Positions 16,976-26,846 of a DNA stretch of 64,000 bases are shown piece by piece. The translations under genes were made by a program, and so were the position numbers. The stretch is taken from NCBI GenBank assembly GCA_001898235.1, contig MKTN01000055.1, forward strand, positions 1 to 64,000. The letters run 5' to 3'. This DNA comes from Gammaproteobacteria bacterium 39-13. Its GTDB lineage: Bacteria > Pseudomonadota > Gammaproteobacteria > Berkiellales > Berkiellaceae. Below the pieces are notes generated by a model that was not told the origin of the DNA, made no database searches, and worked only from the letters and a program-made list of their open reading frames with translations. Within the stretch, counting starts at the first letter, position 1. Every line of letters begins with the position of its first letter.

Positions 16976-17354
16976 GATAAACCTCCTACTATCAATCTTA
17001 GAAAGATGTGTATAAATATTGTTATTCACATCTTGTTTTTCATACTACAATTTTAAATTTGTAATAGCAACTTATGTTATAAATCTAAAAAAATTAGATT
17101 TATAATTATATGACTAAGAAAATTTAATAATTAGATTTATTTTTTTCATTTTCTTATACTTCAACATAATGCACTATTTTTTATAGATATATTTTTTGAA
17201 TATTGCTGTATTTGTGAAGATAGATTATCTCAATGAACATTTGATGCTTGCATATTCCTACTTAATAAGTTTTATATATAAAATAATGAAAAGCCGCATG
17301 CTCTTTCACTACTTTTATCGAGCGCTCCTATGGACTAATAGAATATCTATCATC
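16976..17354. other. Intergenic, AT-rich
   Basis: This 379-base stretch should hold the promoter of the GG-leader peptide gene starting at 16975. It is extremely AT-rich. An overlapping open frame on the plus strand from 17196 runs into the acetyltransferase antisense, and I do not support it. Confidence 0.4.
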
Positions 17355-17858
17355 TTAATTGCTGATATCATCCTTTTGAAGAACATAAACTCGCTGTATG
17401 TTTTTAAATCTTTCTTCTTTTCGAAGTAATCTCATACCCAACCTTTCCAACATTTTACATGACTTTTCATTTGCTTCTTGGGTTATTGCTATTATTCGTT
17501 CTAATTTAAGCTCATTAACGCCAAATTTAAGAACGGCTTTTGCAGCATCAAACGCTAAACCTTTTCGCCACCATGGAGGAAAATACATATAAACTAATTC
17601 AAATCCCTCTTGGCTATGTAAGAGACCACAAAGTCCAATTATCTCTTTTGTCCTTTTCTCTATTACAGTAAAAACACCAAACTGATATTTTTCCCAATGT
17701 GCTTGTAAAAAAGTAATTTTCTCTTCAATAGCATCCTCTGTAAGAATACCACCTAAATATTGACGAACCTTATCATTGCGCCAAAGTGCACTTAAAATTT
17801 GAAAATCTTGTTCTGTAGGAAAACTAAGAATTAAGTTGTTAGTGTATAGTGTTGTCAT
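17355..17858 (-). CDS. GNAT family N-acetyltransferase (RimJ/RimL-like)
   Basis: The 167-residue protein is a single GNAT domain of the RimJ/RimL subtype. It shows TNNLILSFPTEQDF at the start, VIEKRTKEIIGLCGL in strands 2-3, the acetyl-CoA loop region YFPPWWRKGLAFDAAKAVLKFGV and the closing NEKSCKMLERLGMRLLRKEERF. It transfers acetyl groups from acetyl-CoA to an amine, either a protein N-terminus or a small molecule; the substrate is unknown. It is cytoplasmic and monocistronic. Confidence 0.88.
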   Translation of the reverse strand: MTTLYTNNLILSFPTEQDFQILSALWRNDKVRQYLGGILTEDAIEEKITFLQAHWEKYQFGVFTVIEKRTKEIIGLCGLLHSQEGFELVYMYFPPWWRKGLAFDAAKAVLKFGVNELKLERIIAITQEANEKSCKMLERLGMRLLRKEERFKNIQRVYVLQKDDISN

Positions 17859-17962
17859 GGTGAATAACTTCCATGTTCCTATTGCAATGATAGCTTAGCT
17901 GTACCCGCATAGATTGAAAGATTGTGGCGCATTGAAAAAGAGCAACTAAGAGGAAATAACAA

Positions 17963-18202
17963 TCAAGTATGCTCTTCTGGAATATAAGTAAATCTTGGAA
18001 TCTCCGCACCTTCTATTTGCACTGTTCCTATAAAATCTTGCAGCGGTCGTGTCCAAAGCGCCCTTTTGCCAAATTGTTCACAATCATAAAGTGATTGATA
18101 GATAACTACTTCTTCCAGCGTATCAGTATGCCAGCCTGTTCCAATTACTTGATAAAGCTTGTTTTTATAATGACGATATTTGCCAGGAAGTACTTTTTTC
18201 AT
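17963..18202 (-). CDS. DUF1653 domain protein
   Basis: This 79-residue protein is a complete DUF1653 domain: LPGKYRHYKNKLYQVIGTGWHTDTLEE, then VVIYQSLYD, then GKRALWTRPLQDF and a terminal PRFTYI. The family is a small beta-rich fold of unknown function, common in proteobacteria. It lies immediately downstream of a 1033-residue gene on the same strand (42 bases apart), so the two may share a transcript. Confidence 0.85.
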   Translation of the reverse strand: MKKVLPGKYRHYKNKLYQVIGTGWHTDTLEEVVIYQSLYDCEQFGKRALWTRPLQDFIGTVQIEGAEIPRFTYIPEEHT

Positions 18203-18244
18203 AAAAAATCCATTAGTTGTTTTTTATTATTCCGTGCATCACAA

Positions 18245-21200
18245 TTAAATTCGTTTTTTATAGGGTGAAGTATTTTCTTTTTGAACAGAATCAGCATTTG
18301 TATTTTGATCAACTTTTTGATCCTTGATTTCATCTTCTTTCTTCGGCAATGGCTTTATCGCCACTCCATCCATTAATTTTTCATATCCTATCTTAGCAAC
18401 AGAAGCTCCCCAGCTGAAATCTCCTGCCGCATAATCATCCGGTAAAGATGCTTTTGTATATAATTTACTCGCCTCAGTCAAAACAGCATCAATTTCATTT
18501 TGATCTCGTGAAAGAATGGCTTTACAAAGTTTAGCCGCAATTAAATTATCGAGCGACTTTCTGTCAGCTGCCCCTAAACCATTTATATTTTGAACCGATT
18601 GCTCAATTGCATTTAAAAGTTGGGCCGAAAGCATAGAATCACTTAGCACTAATGGAGCCAATATCAAAATTCTAGAATAAACCGTAAAAGGGTTAGAAGG
18701 TAAGTTAGCTTTTGTATCGCCTAAAATTTTCAAGCACGTTTCATAATTTTCTTTTTTACGCTCCGAAACCGCTTGAGCAGTTTTCTGCCATACTCTTCTT
18801 ATTAAAGCACTTTCTTTTTTAAATTGCGCTTCCACTCCATTTTTTGCTTTATCTAACGCTTTCATACAATCAGGATCATTATTATATTCTTTATACAAAG
18901 GCTCTAAAAGAGTTGGATTGTTCTGATAAAGTGACTGTAAAAAATATTGGGCTGTCTTAGGATTTTCCGCTATGATTCTATCCAACTTTTCCATAAAAGA
19001 ATGAATAAATGTTTTATCAAGCAACAACTTATTTATATCAAGCGTGTCAGGGATATTTCTACCATAATATACTAAATAATATTCCTTTGCGAACATCTCA
19101 AAAGCACTTGATTGAGCATTTAATAAATTTGAAATAACCTTTTCATTTAGTACTCCATGCTCTTTTAGCTTTTTTATTTCATTTTTCAGTGCGTCTTTAT
19201 CATTTGCAAGTCGATTTGCATGCCACATTGCATAAAATAAAGGACGATAATAATTCGTCCAATTCTCTTCAAAATGACCGAATTGGTGCTTATGTTTTTG
19301 TGCCAGATCAAAAACTTCTGCAATATATTTTTCTGTCAATGTCGCTTCTTTATAAAATTTCTTAGCTAATACCCCCGTACGAAGAGCGCGCCAATCCGTC
19401 ATGATAGGAAGGGACGCTACATTTCTTTCAAACTGCAACACCGTTTGAGCGTAGCGGATAAAATCCTCCTTTTGTGCGGGGATAAAATGCCCTTTATTAT
19501 GAGGTTCCTCTTTTGATGGAATAGGGTTGCCTGTTCTTAAGATACATAATTTAAGTAATTCTGGATTTGGGAACTTTCTAACGAATTCTGTTAATACTTC
19601 AACATTAACATTATTATCATCCATAGCTTGTATTAACAATAGCGGCTCGGTGATTTTTTCCATCTCCTCCTTTTGTGCTGGATCTAACCAGCCTTTAGTT
19701 CGCGGAGACGGAAAAATACTGCTTCTATGAAGCGCCTCAGCATCAATCCCGCCGTCATGTGAAATATAACCGTCGAACGTTCCTGGGAACATTTCAGCAT
19801 GTCGTACGACCATGCCTCCACCAAAGCTAGCCCCATAAAGAAATAGTTTTTTGTCTTTAAGGGTTTCAAGGGATGGATGCAATGTTTTAGGATCGGTGGT
19901 GATGGTTTGAAAAAATTGATTAATGCAATCATGAATTTCAGTGTGAAGTGTTTCTGGCATATGCGCTTGGATATCATCTAATTTTAAAAGATCAGGTAAA
20001 TTCAACTGAACAACAGCGGTCCCTTGATTCAACAAATATTTTTCAAAATTACTTATATGGCCAGGAAGAAATATTATTTTGTTTTTTTCATCCTTCATGG
20101 TTCCACCATAAAAGTGGACTATCACACTTTCAACATTAACACCTGCAGGTGGAAGATGAATATTATAACCGATAGGGCTGTTCGATTTTTTTTCAGACAA
20201 CAAGGCACCTTGCTCAACTTCAAACATGGGCATTTTTCTAACATCATCAACATTAAAATAACCTTCATTATTTTGTACAACAGTTACCTTACCTGGTCTT
20301 GTAATTACTTCCTTATCAGATCTTGGCTCTAAGGGTTCCCAAAATATCATTTTAGGAAACTCTTTTGCAAAAACCTCACTGAAGTCAATTTGCAGCATTG
20401 CTGATAGCATACTATCAGTCATTTGTAATGATGGAGTTTTCACAATCAGTTTTATCAGTGCTTCTGCCAGGGCTTGATATTGCCCCTCCAAATTCTCTTT
20501 AACAAATAGTTCTCTTGTCTCCTCACTTAGAAAGTCCATTACCATATCAATCTCATTTTCAACGAATATACCAACAATAAAACTTTTCAAAAGTATTGGG
20601 TTTATTTCTTTCAAATACTCTTTGTGTTCTTGCCATGAGTCCATTAGATAAGTCATTAAAATGCTATTCAATCGATGATTTACTGGAAATTGCGGATCAC
20701 CCTCTCTCAAATAAATAACAAAAACTGACTCGAATATCCTTTTTTTAACTTCAGCTGAGATAGAATTATCATCTAGACTGTTAATACAAACGCCAAGTAT
20801 TTTTTGATTCAAATAGCTTTTAATGTAAGGTTCACCAAAAATTTCAGACACTCGTTCAAGCATCTTACCTTCTTTGATGCTGCTACTAAATTCAGATACC
20901 AATGGTTCGTAGAGTGCAAGAGGAATCAAACCTGCAAGATTAGGAGATTGTTTATAAACAGAATTCAAAAACTGAATAGCATTTACAGTATCTGGGCAAT
21001 TTTTCAGAACGGCACGCATCATGCCAGAAATTTTATATTCAGCATATGAAGAGAAAATGCTCATTTCATTTGCTACATCTGAAAAAATTTTATTGTTTTG
21101 TATAATACAAACAACAAGATCCGCTTTAACATTAGGGTCTAAGTTAGGATTATTTAAAGATGAAACCAAAAATTGTACATCACTTTCGTTCAAATCTTTT

Positions 21201-21346
21201 GCATCAAAATACTTTTCCCAATCAGAAATAGGGCGTGACCTAATTTTTGCTAATGAATATTGAATTTGAGAGGGTTCATTGTCTGATTGTAATTGTTTTA
21301 GTTCTTCAAGAAGATCACTGGAAGCTGTTGAGGATTGGTTTAACAT
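18245..21346 (-). CDS. Large helical protein with embedded alpha/beta hydrolase domain
   Basis: The 1033-residue protein starts at the ATG at 21346, with GGAGAA before it. Residues 1-330 and 650-1000 are helical-repeat-like. In between (about 390-640) sits an S9/esterase-like hydrolase with the nucleophile in YGASFGGG (S507), a candidate acid in QAMDDNN (D576/D577) and His in NKGHFIP (H620). There is no signal peptide or membrane segment. The last 35 residues are Lys/Asp/Asn-rich. The architecture is unlike housekeeping peptidases and fits a translocated effector in this kind of genome, but that is inference. Confidence 0.7.
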   Translation of the reverse strand: MLNQSSTASSDLLEELKQLQSDNEPSQIQYSLAKIRSRPISDWEKYFDAKDLNESDVQFLVSSLNNPNLDPNVKADLVVCIIQNNKIFSDVANEMSIFSSYAEYKISGMMRAVLKNCPDTVNAIQFLNSVYKQSPNLAGLIPLALYEPLVSEFSSSIKEGKMLERVSEIFGEPYIKSYLNQKILGVCINSLDDNSISAEVKKRIFESVFVIYLREGDPQFPVNHRLNSILMTYLMDSWQEHKEYLKEINPILLKSFIVGIFVENEIDMVMDFLSEETRELFVKENLEGQYQALAEALIKLIVKTPSLQMTDSMLSAMLQIDFSEVFAKEFPKMIFWEPLEPRSDKEVITRPGKVTVVQNNEGYFNVDDVRKMPMFEVEQGALLSEKKSNSPIGYNIHLPPAGVNVESVIVHFYGGTMKDEKNKIIFLPGHISNFEKYLLNQGTAVVQLNLPDLLKLDDIQAHMPETLHTEIHDCINQFFQTITTDPKTLHPSLETLKDKKLFLYGASFGGGMVVRHAEMFPGTFDGYISHDGGIDAEALHRSSIFPSPRTKGWLDPAQKEEMEKITEPLLLIQAMDDNNVNVEVLTEFVRKFPNPELLKLCILRTGNPIPSKEEPHNKGHFIPAQKEDFIRYAQTVLQFERNVASLPIMTDWRALRTGVLAKKFYKEATLTEKYIAEVFDLAQKHKHQFGHFEENWTNYYRPLFYAMWHANRLANDKDALKNEIKKLKEHGVLNEKVISNLLNAQSSAFEMFAKEYYLVYYGRNIPDTLDINKLLLDKTFIHSFMEKLDRIIAENPKTAQYFLQSLYQNNPTLLEPLYKEYNNDPDCMKALDKAKNGVEAQFKKESALIRRVWQKTAQAVSERKKENYETCLKILGDTKANLPSNPFTVYSRILILAPLVLSDSMLSAQLLNAIEQSVQNINGLGAADRKSLDNLIAAKLCKAILSRDQNEIDAVLTEASKLYTKASLPDDYAAGDFSWGASVAKIGYEKLMDGVAIKPLPKKEDEIKDQKVDQNTNADSVQKENTSPYKKRI

Positions 21347-21852
21347 TCTATTTTCTCCAATCAAACCTTGCTATTTTTTCCTATTTAAACGCCTCCCTTT
21401 TACCCTATATATTCTATATTCCCTATATACTTGTATATACTAAGAAAATTGGCATCAGTGTTGATTTTTCAATATCAAAATTTCTGCTTGGGTGTGAATT
21501 TACATTATTTAAAATAGTATTTTTATTATCCAATAAATTAATTATTTAGACTAGCTTCATAATTTAAAATACTTCTTAAAAAATTGCTAATACACTATTC
21601 TATGTTTTCATCCAAATGAAAGAATAGGATTAAAATCATCATATTACGAATAATGAAGTAAAAATGACCTATCATGAACTACTTTTACATTCTTAAAAAA
21701 AATTGATATTAAAAATGAGAAAGCTAGTGCTTTTTGAGAAGGTGGAGAAAAGCTTTTTGCCTGATTTAATATTCACTGCTTTTCCCCAACATGATCGTTT
21801 TTGTTATTGCCAACAATTTCTGTCAGGATGATTGCATTTACGTTAAAAGCGC
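21347..21852. other. Intergenic, no gene seen
   Basis: About 500 AT-rich bases contain the upstream region of the 1033-residue gene. I see no supported coding sequence; an open frame starting at 21247 is antisense to the large gene. Confidence 0.4.
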
Positions 21853-21880
21853 TTTGCTTGGCCCTAAGAGACCAAGCAAA
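21853..21880 (-). terminator. Probable terminator of the oxidoreductase gene
   Basis: The arms TTTGCTTGG and CCAAGCAAA (21853-21861 and 21872-21880) form a 9-bp stem just past the stop at 21891. The following minus-strand tract (GCGCTTTT) is weakly U-rich. Confidence 0.5.
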
Positions 21881-21890
21881 ATTTAACATA

Positions 21891-22826
21891 TTACTTTATT
21901 TTTAAAATCAATTTACCATGACAATGGCCAGATTGCTGTAAGGTTAAGGCTTCCTTAATCTGATCTAAAGAAAAAATTTGTTCAATCTTATTTTTTAGAA
22001 GATTATCATCAATAAGCTGTGCAATTTGCTTAAGTTGTTCACCATTAGGTGAAACAATAGTAAATTGTGTTTTAATACCCTTATCAGCAGCTTTTTTCGA
22101 AATTTCTGCGGGAATAGGTTGCGTAAAACAAATTAAATGTCCGCCTGGCTTTATTGTTTTTAACGAACGTTCAATATACTCTTGTCCAACAAGATCAAGC
22201 ACCAGATCAATATCATTTATTTGATCTTCAAATGAATTTCTTTCTAGAAATTGATCCGCTCCTAACGAAAGGCAGAGATTTTTAGCCGACTGAGAGCCCG
22301 TAGCAATCACCTTAGCCCCATGCCATTTTGCAATTTGAATCGCCATTTGTCCGACAGCACCTGCGGCTGCATGAATCAATACTTTTTGTCCAGCCTGAAG
22401 ATGAGCGGTCGAAAATAAAGCTTGCCAAGCAGTCAGTGCTACTAAAGGTATTCCTGCTGCATGTTCATGATCAAGACTTGCAGGTTTATGGGCAATTTCA
22501 TTGACAGGCGCAGCAACAAATTCAGCAAAACAACCTGCAGGCATTGGGAAACGAATCAAACCAAAAACTTCATCACCTATTTTGTAAGTGTTAACATCGC
22601 TTCCAATCTCTACAATTGTGCCAGAAAAATCCCATCCCATCGGAAAGGGGAATATATCCGTTTCTGGGTTGGAGTAATGACCTTCTCGTACTTTCCAATC
22701 TATAGGGTTAATCCCCGCGGCATGAACTGCAACTAACACCTCATCACTTTTGATTTTGGGCTTATCAATATTGTCTAATTTAACAACATCAACGTTACCA
22801 AACTCATGCATCCGGGCAATTTTCAT
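21891..22826 (-). CDS. NADP-dependent zinc-type alcohol dehydrogenase-like oxidoreductase
   Basis: The 311-residue protein belongs to the quinone-oxidoreductase branch of the medium-chain dehydrogenases. It has GINPIDWKVREGHY, GWDFSGTIVEIG, the nucleotide-binding GAVGQMAIQIAKWHGAKVIATG and a C-terminal HGKLILKI. Structural and catalytic Zn ligands are absent, as in quinone reductases. It would reduce quinones or enals with NADPH. GAGGAG precedes the ATG at 22826. Confidence 0.9.
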   Translation of the reverse strand: MKIARMHEFGNVDVVKLDNIDKPKIKSDEVLVAVHAAGINPIDWKVREGHYSNPETDIFPFPMGWDFSGTIVEIGSDVNTYKIGDEVFGLIRFPMPAGCFAEFVAAPVNEIAHKPASLDHEHAAGIPLVALTAWQALFSTAHLQAGQKVLIHAAAGAVGQMAIQIAKWHGAKVIATGSQSAKNLCLSLGADQFLERNSFEDQINDIDLVLDLVGQEYIERSLKTIKPGGHLICFTQPIPAEISKKAADKGIKTQFTIVSPNGEQLKQIAQLIDDNLLKNKIEQIFSLDQIKEALTLQQSGHCHGKLILKIK

Positions 22827-23098
22827 TCTAATCTCCTCATAACAAATTAGTGCCATTAAACGTTAAATGTTTAAAGTTACTCAAATATCTATTTCGCTTA
22901 AAAAAATTAGAAAATAATACTGCACTCAACAATTCATGATTTTGGGAATGTTAAAAAAATTTTATTAATCACAAGACGTGGTAGCTAATGAAATAATAGG
23001 GTGCGATTAGATTGTTGCTTGAATACCCCCTTAATGGTAGTAGCAATTCGGATAAAATATCTAATGCTAGAGCAGGTTAATAGAGCCTGCCACCAGAC

Positions 23099-23671
23099 TT
23101 ATGTTTTTCCTTTTCCTCTCATTCCGCCTAAATTAGTATGTGTGGGAGGCGTGTTCTTTTTAGGCGACATCATATGAGCATGAAAGCTACTTTCCTTTGC
23201 TCTTAAATGTTGTGGCAGTTTCTTATGTCCAGGCGTGAAAGTTGGCTTTTTAGATTCTTGCGAGAACAAATTATTAAACATTTTCCCTAACGAACTAAAT
23301 GCTTTAATAATGGCATGGCTTAATCCTTTTAACGTTTCTTGTGTATCTGTCAATAATTTTGAAGGATCTTTTAATATCTTAGTGATCTCGCTGCGTATAC
23401 TATAAAAAGTGTCATGGAATTCTTTAGCAAGCTTTTCATCTAACGGACGCTCTTTTCCCTCTATTGCCATTAGATAGCTTTCAATTCCATCCTTCGTTTG
23501 TCGTGCTAAATCACCAACCTCCTCTTCCAACAGATCAAGATCAACTCCTTTTTTCTTCAATGTGTGTTTTACTTTTTTAACCTCTCTTCCAAATTGCTGA
23601 TTAAGCCAATTTAGGCCCTTTTCAAGATTAATTTTTAATTCGTTTAATTCTTCCTCTACATCATCAACCAT
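23099..23671 (-). CDS. Hypothetical coiled-coil protein
   Basis: I do not recognise this 190-residue protein. It begins at the ATG at 23671 behind GGGG. Residues 1-75 are highly charged and heptad-like (VDDVEEELNELKINLEKGLNWL), suggesting a coiled coil. The C-terminal 45 residues are basic, His/Pro/Thr-rich and probably disordered. There is no signal peptide or membrane segment. The gene stands alone between longer spacers. Confidence 0.6.
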   Translation of the reverse strand: MVDDVEEELNELKINLEKGLNWLNQQFGREVKKVKHTLKKKGVDLDLLEEEVGDLARQTKDGIESYLMAIEGKERPLDEKLAKEFHDTFYSIRSEITKILKDPSKLLTDTQETLKGLSHAIIKAFSSLGKMFNNLFSQESKKPTFTPGHKKLPQHLRAKESSFHAHMMSPKKNTPPTHTNLGGMRGKGKT

Positions 23672-24110
23672 ATAATTACCCCTATATATCAGTATTTTAT
23701 ATACGTATGACAATGTCTTCTTCTAAAAGGTTCCACATATCTCTATTTACTAGCTGTGAGATCAGTATTCAAATTAATGACATATTATTTGCTAAGAATA
23801 TAATGAACATCGTATTTCTTAACAAATGCAGACTACGCTTACTTGAAAAAAAATGCTTAAATTAATAGAGAAATTAATGTTAAACTCTCATCCCATTACG
23901 ATAATAAAAATACAACAAATAAAACTCTGTCATTCACACTTATAATTATTAATATGTTAAGCAAAGATAAAAAACTGCCAATTTTTTAACATTTTCAACA
24001 CGACCAAGAAGCTATTTTAAAAAGATAACAACCAATCCTGCTACAATTTGGCAATTCTATTAGACATGCTTATGGTTTTTTTATAAGATGGCAGTTAGCA
24101 AACCAACGGT
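23672..24110. other. Intergenic, no gene seen
   Basis: Very AT-rich sequence between divergent genes. It should carry both promoters; I could not single out convincing boxes, and no reading frame or RNA structure stands out. Confidence 0.4.
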
Positions 24111-25529
24111 ATGATTTACATGACAAACTCAAAAATAATAAATGTTTACACTCACTCAGATTGTTTAAAGCATGAGATGGAAAAGAATCATCCTGAATCA
24201 CCTGCACGTTTAGCAGCCTGTAAAAAGGCTTTACAAGCAGATCCTTCTATCTCCGGACGATTACAGTGGAAAAACGCCCCTAAAGCAACCAAAGCACAGT
24301 TAGCTAGGGTCCATGACAAAAGCTACATTAGTAGAACTTTCGCGCTCTCTCCTCAAGAAGGTATCATCAAAAAAGCTGTCGATGCGAAAATGAACCCTCA
24401 TACACTCTCCTCAGCTTTGCATGCTGCCGGCGCGCAAATTGCCGCAGTTGAAGATGTGATGAAGGGAAAAACAAAGCGGGCCTTTTGTTTGGTTCGTCCT
24501 CCTGGTCACCATGCTAGCCAAGATAGCGCCGCAGGTTTCAGCTTTTTTAACAATGTCGCTGTGGGCGCAACGCATGCCTTGGAAGCTTTTAATTTAAAAC
24601 GCATTGCTGTTATTGATTTTGACGTACATCATGGTGATGGTACAGAAAAAATATTTTATAATGATCCTCGTGTCTTTTTTTGGTCTAGTTTTCAACATCC
24701 ACATTACCCTCACGTTACTAAGTTAGATGGGCATCCGCCGCACATTAATCTTGCCCCCATGAAAAAGGGCACCGGTAGTAGGGAATTTCGTCACCTAGTC
24801 GAAACGCAACTTATTCCAAGTTTAATGGCATTTAAGCCAGAATGTATTTTTATTTCTGCAGGATTTGATGCGCATAAAGATGATGAGCTTTCCTCTATTA
24901 ATCTCAATGAAGAAGATTATGCATTCGTGACCAAAGCTATCTGTAAAGTCGCAGACAAATTTGCACAAGGAAGAGTGATCTCAACTTTAGAAGGCGGCTA
25001 TAACGTAAAGATGTTAGCTGCTTCTGTGAAGAGTCATGTGAAGGCATTGGATCCTAAATTCCAACATTCTTTAACAGATATTATTTCAGCTCAAACGAGA
25101 AAATTCAAAACGCTGTTACTCAGCCTCCCTATATCTATGCTTGCAATTGCAATCCGTACTTTACCTGTCGCAGCGCAGTTAAGTCGTTTTATTTTAGCCG
25201 CTTGGCCATCTACCCTTGTGCTCAATGTATGTATGATGTTGTTTCCATTAGAGCTCATGAGAAAAATGAGAGAACAATTTAAAACGCGTCAACATGAAAA
25301 CTATTGTCTAAAAACTGATAACGATATTAAAAAGCTTACACAATCTCAATTAGAAGCATTTGAAATTGGTAATAAAGCAGCAAATAGTTATTCAGCGCAT
25401 CTTGGAAGCTTTTTTTCTTGGCCTGCTTATCGCGCTCCAAAAGCATTTTATGCAGGAATTGCAGCAAGTGAGAGTAAAAACAATGTTTTGATCTCTCGGG
25501 TTATGGCAAGGTTGCTAAAAAATAGATAA
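24111..25529 (+). CDS. Histone deacetylase family protein with C-terminal extension
   Basis: Residues 8-315 form a class II-like histone deacetylase/acetylpolyamine amidohydrolase fold with the complete active site: tandem His in PPGHHA (H133, H134), Zn ligands in DFDVHHGDG (D171, H173) and GFDAH (D253), and the Tyr in LEGGYN (Y297). It removes acetyl groups from lysine or amines. About 140 extra residues follow, with two hydrophobic stretches (about 334-385) that could bind a membrane, which is unusual for bacterial members. The start is uncertain: ATGs at 24111 and 24120 both lack a clear ribosome site. Confidence 0.9.
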   Translation: MIYMTNSKIINVYTHSDCLKHEMEKNHPESPARLAACKKALQADPSISGRLQWKNAPKATKAQLARVHDKSYISRTFALSPQEGIIKKAVDAKMNPHTLSSALHAAGAQIAAVEDVMKGKTKRAFCLVRPPGHHASQDSAAGFSFFNNVAVGATHALEAFNLKRIAVIDFDVHHGDGTEKIFYNDPRVFFWSSFQHPHYPHVTKLDGHPPHINLAPMKKGTGSREFRHLVETQLIPSLMAFKPECIFISAGFDAHKDDELSSINLNEEDYAFVTKAICKVADKFAQGRVISTLEGGYNVKMLAASVKSHVKALDPKFQHSLTDIISAQTRKFKTLLLSLPISMLAIAIRTLPVAAQLSRFILAAWPSTLVLNVCMMLFPLELMRKMREQFKTRQHENYCLKTDNDIKKLTQSQLEAFEIGNKAANSYSAHLGSFFSWPAYRAPKAFYAGIAASESKNNVLISRVMARLLKNR

Positions 25530-25537
25530 AGCAAGCA

Positions 25538-25564
25538 TAGGTTGGGCCCGACGGCCTCAACCTA
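25538..25564. other. Intergenic hairpin
   Basis: The arms TAGGTTG (25538-25544) and CAACCTA (25558-25564) flank a GC-rich loop just after the HDAC-family gene. There is no T-tract; it may be a factor-dependent terminator or a repeat element. Confidence 0.4.
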
Positions 25565-25770
25565 CCTCACTGCCGCATGTTGAATATTGATTCTTTAGAA
25601 TTGATATTCAACGAAATATCGCGATTAAATATCTACGTTCATCAAAAATCATAGCGTTAAGTCCCTCCACGGCTTGTTTAATTAAATTGCGTGAGCTTAC
25701 AACAATCTTGATATGAACTTTAAATAAAGCATTTCAGTCTCACAGAAAAACTAGCTATTTGTGAGGCAAA

Positions 25771-26688
25771 ATGAAAGAAGGTACGCAAGAAGATGATATT
25801 TTTGAAAAACTATCCCAATTGTATGAAGAATATGCAGCAAATATTGAAGCAGCTGACAAAATAAATCTAGATCCGGTTAACTTTTATCTTTTCAATCAGA
25901 GACTTGAGGTAGTATACAAAAGCTTTTTGATTGCGTTAAAGAAAGCAATTCCTGACAACGAGAATGAATTTACCAAAGAAAATTTTGAAGCCCTAAAATC
26001 AGCAATGCGTCACATGACGAGCTTTCTTGAAGAATTTAAAAAATTGCCTCCTGAGATTGCTGGTTTGCTTAAAGATCAAAAACAATTGAAAATGCTACAA
26101 GAATTTTCTTCCAAAAATGCTGCTATTCTTGCTAACTTGGAGTTTTCTTCATTACTAGAAGAAAAAGAATCGGATAAGGATGTGACCTTTCAGTTAAAAG
26201 CTTCACATAAGGTTAGACAAAGCTTTAAACCACTATCAGAAAGAAAATCCTTACAATTTTCTAAAGGTACCTCTTTTGGAAACGTAGAAGCTGGTTTATT
26301 AAGCCATGGGAAAGTCTTAGCAAGAAAACAAGAAAAGCATATGTTGAAATCTGATCTTTGGACATTTGCCGGTATAATCTCTGTTGCATTTATTATCACC
26401 GCCCCGCTTGCCATGATATGCTTTCGTAATAAAATCAAACATTCCGATAAATATGATACGCTACTTAATGAGAGCGCAGAAATGAGTAATGTTTATCGAA
26501 AAATGCTAGATACGAAGAAAAAACTTTCCAAAGCTGGGATCTCTGAAGCAGAATTAAAAGATATAAAAATCCAAACAACAAGAGAGATCCACGATAAATT
26601 TAATGGGCTCAAAGAAACGCTAAAAGGCATGCAACAAGTATTAGGTGTAGATGATGATAAAAAGCAACAGAAATCAAAAAAGAAATAA
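25771..26688 (+). CDS. Hypothetical protein with one membrane segment
   Basis: I do not recognise this 305-residue protein. A GAGG site precedes the ATG. Residues 1-180 are helical and charged; one clear hydrophobic segment (FAGIISVAFIITAPLAMICF, about 200-219) is followed by a charged, coiled-coil-like C-terminus ending in a Lys-rich run. No N-terminal signal peptide is seen. The layout (soluble helical domain, single anchor, coiled coil) recalls translocated membrane proteins of Legionellales, but no domain supports that directly. Confidence 0.6.
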   Translation: MKEGTQEDDIFEKLSQLYEEYAANIEAADKINLDPVNFYLFNQRLEVVYKSFLIALKKAIPDNENEFTKENFEALKSAMRHMTSFLEEFKKLPPEIAGLLKDQKQLKMLQEFSSKNAAILANLEFSSLLEEKESDKDVTFQLKASHKVRQSFKPLSERKSLQFSKGTSFGNVEAGLLSHGKVLARKQEKHMLKSDLWTFAGIISVAFIITAPLAMICFRNKIKHSDKYDTLLNESAEMSNVYRKMLDTKKKLSKAGISEAELKDIKIQTTREIHDKFNGLKETLKGMQQVLGVDDDKKQQKSKKK

Positions 26689-26846
26689 TGCGTGAAAAAT
26701 ACTCAACTATAGCTATAAAATATATATAACCTTCCAACAAAATTTAGAAATTTCTAGATGCATGAGATTTCATCAAGATAAAACTTCACCTATTATGTTC
26801 TTATAATTCCCCCTGGCTTTGCAGCCTGAATCATAGATCAAACCAA

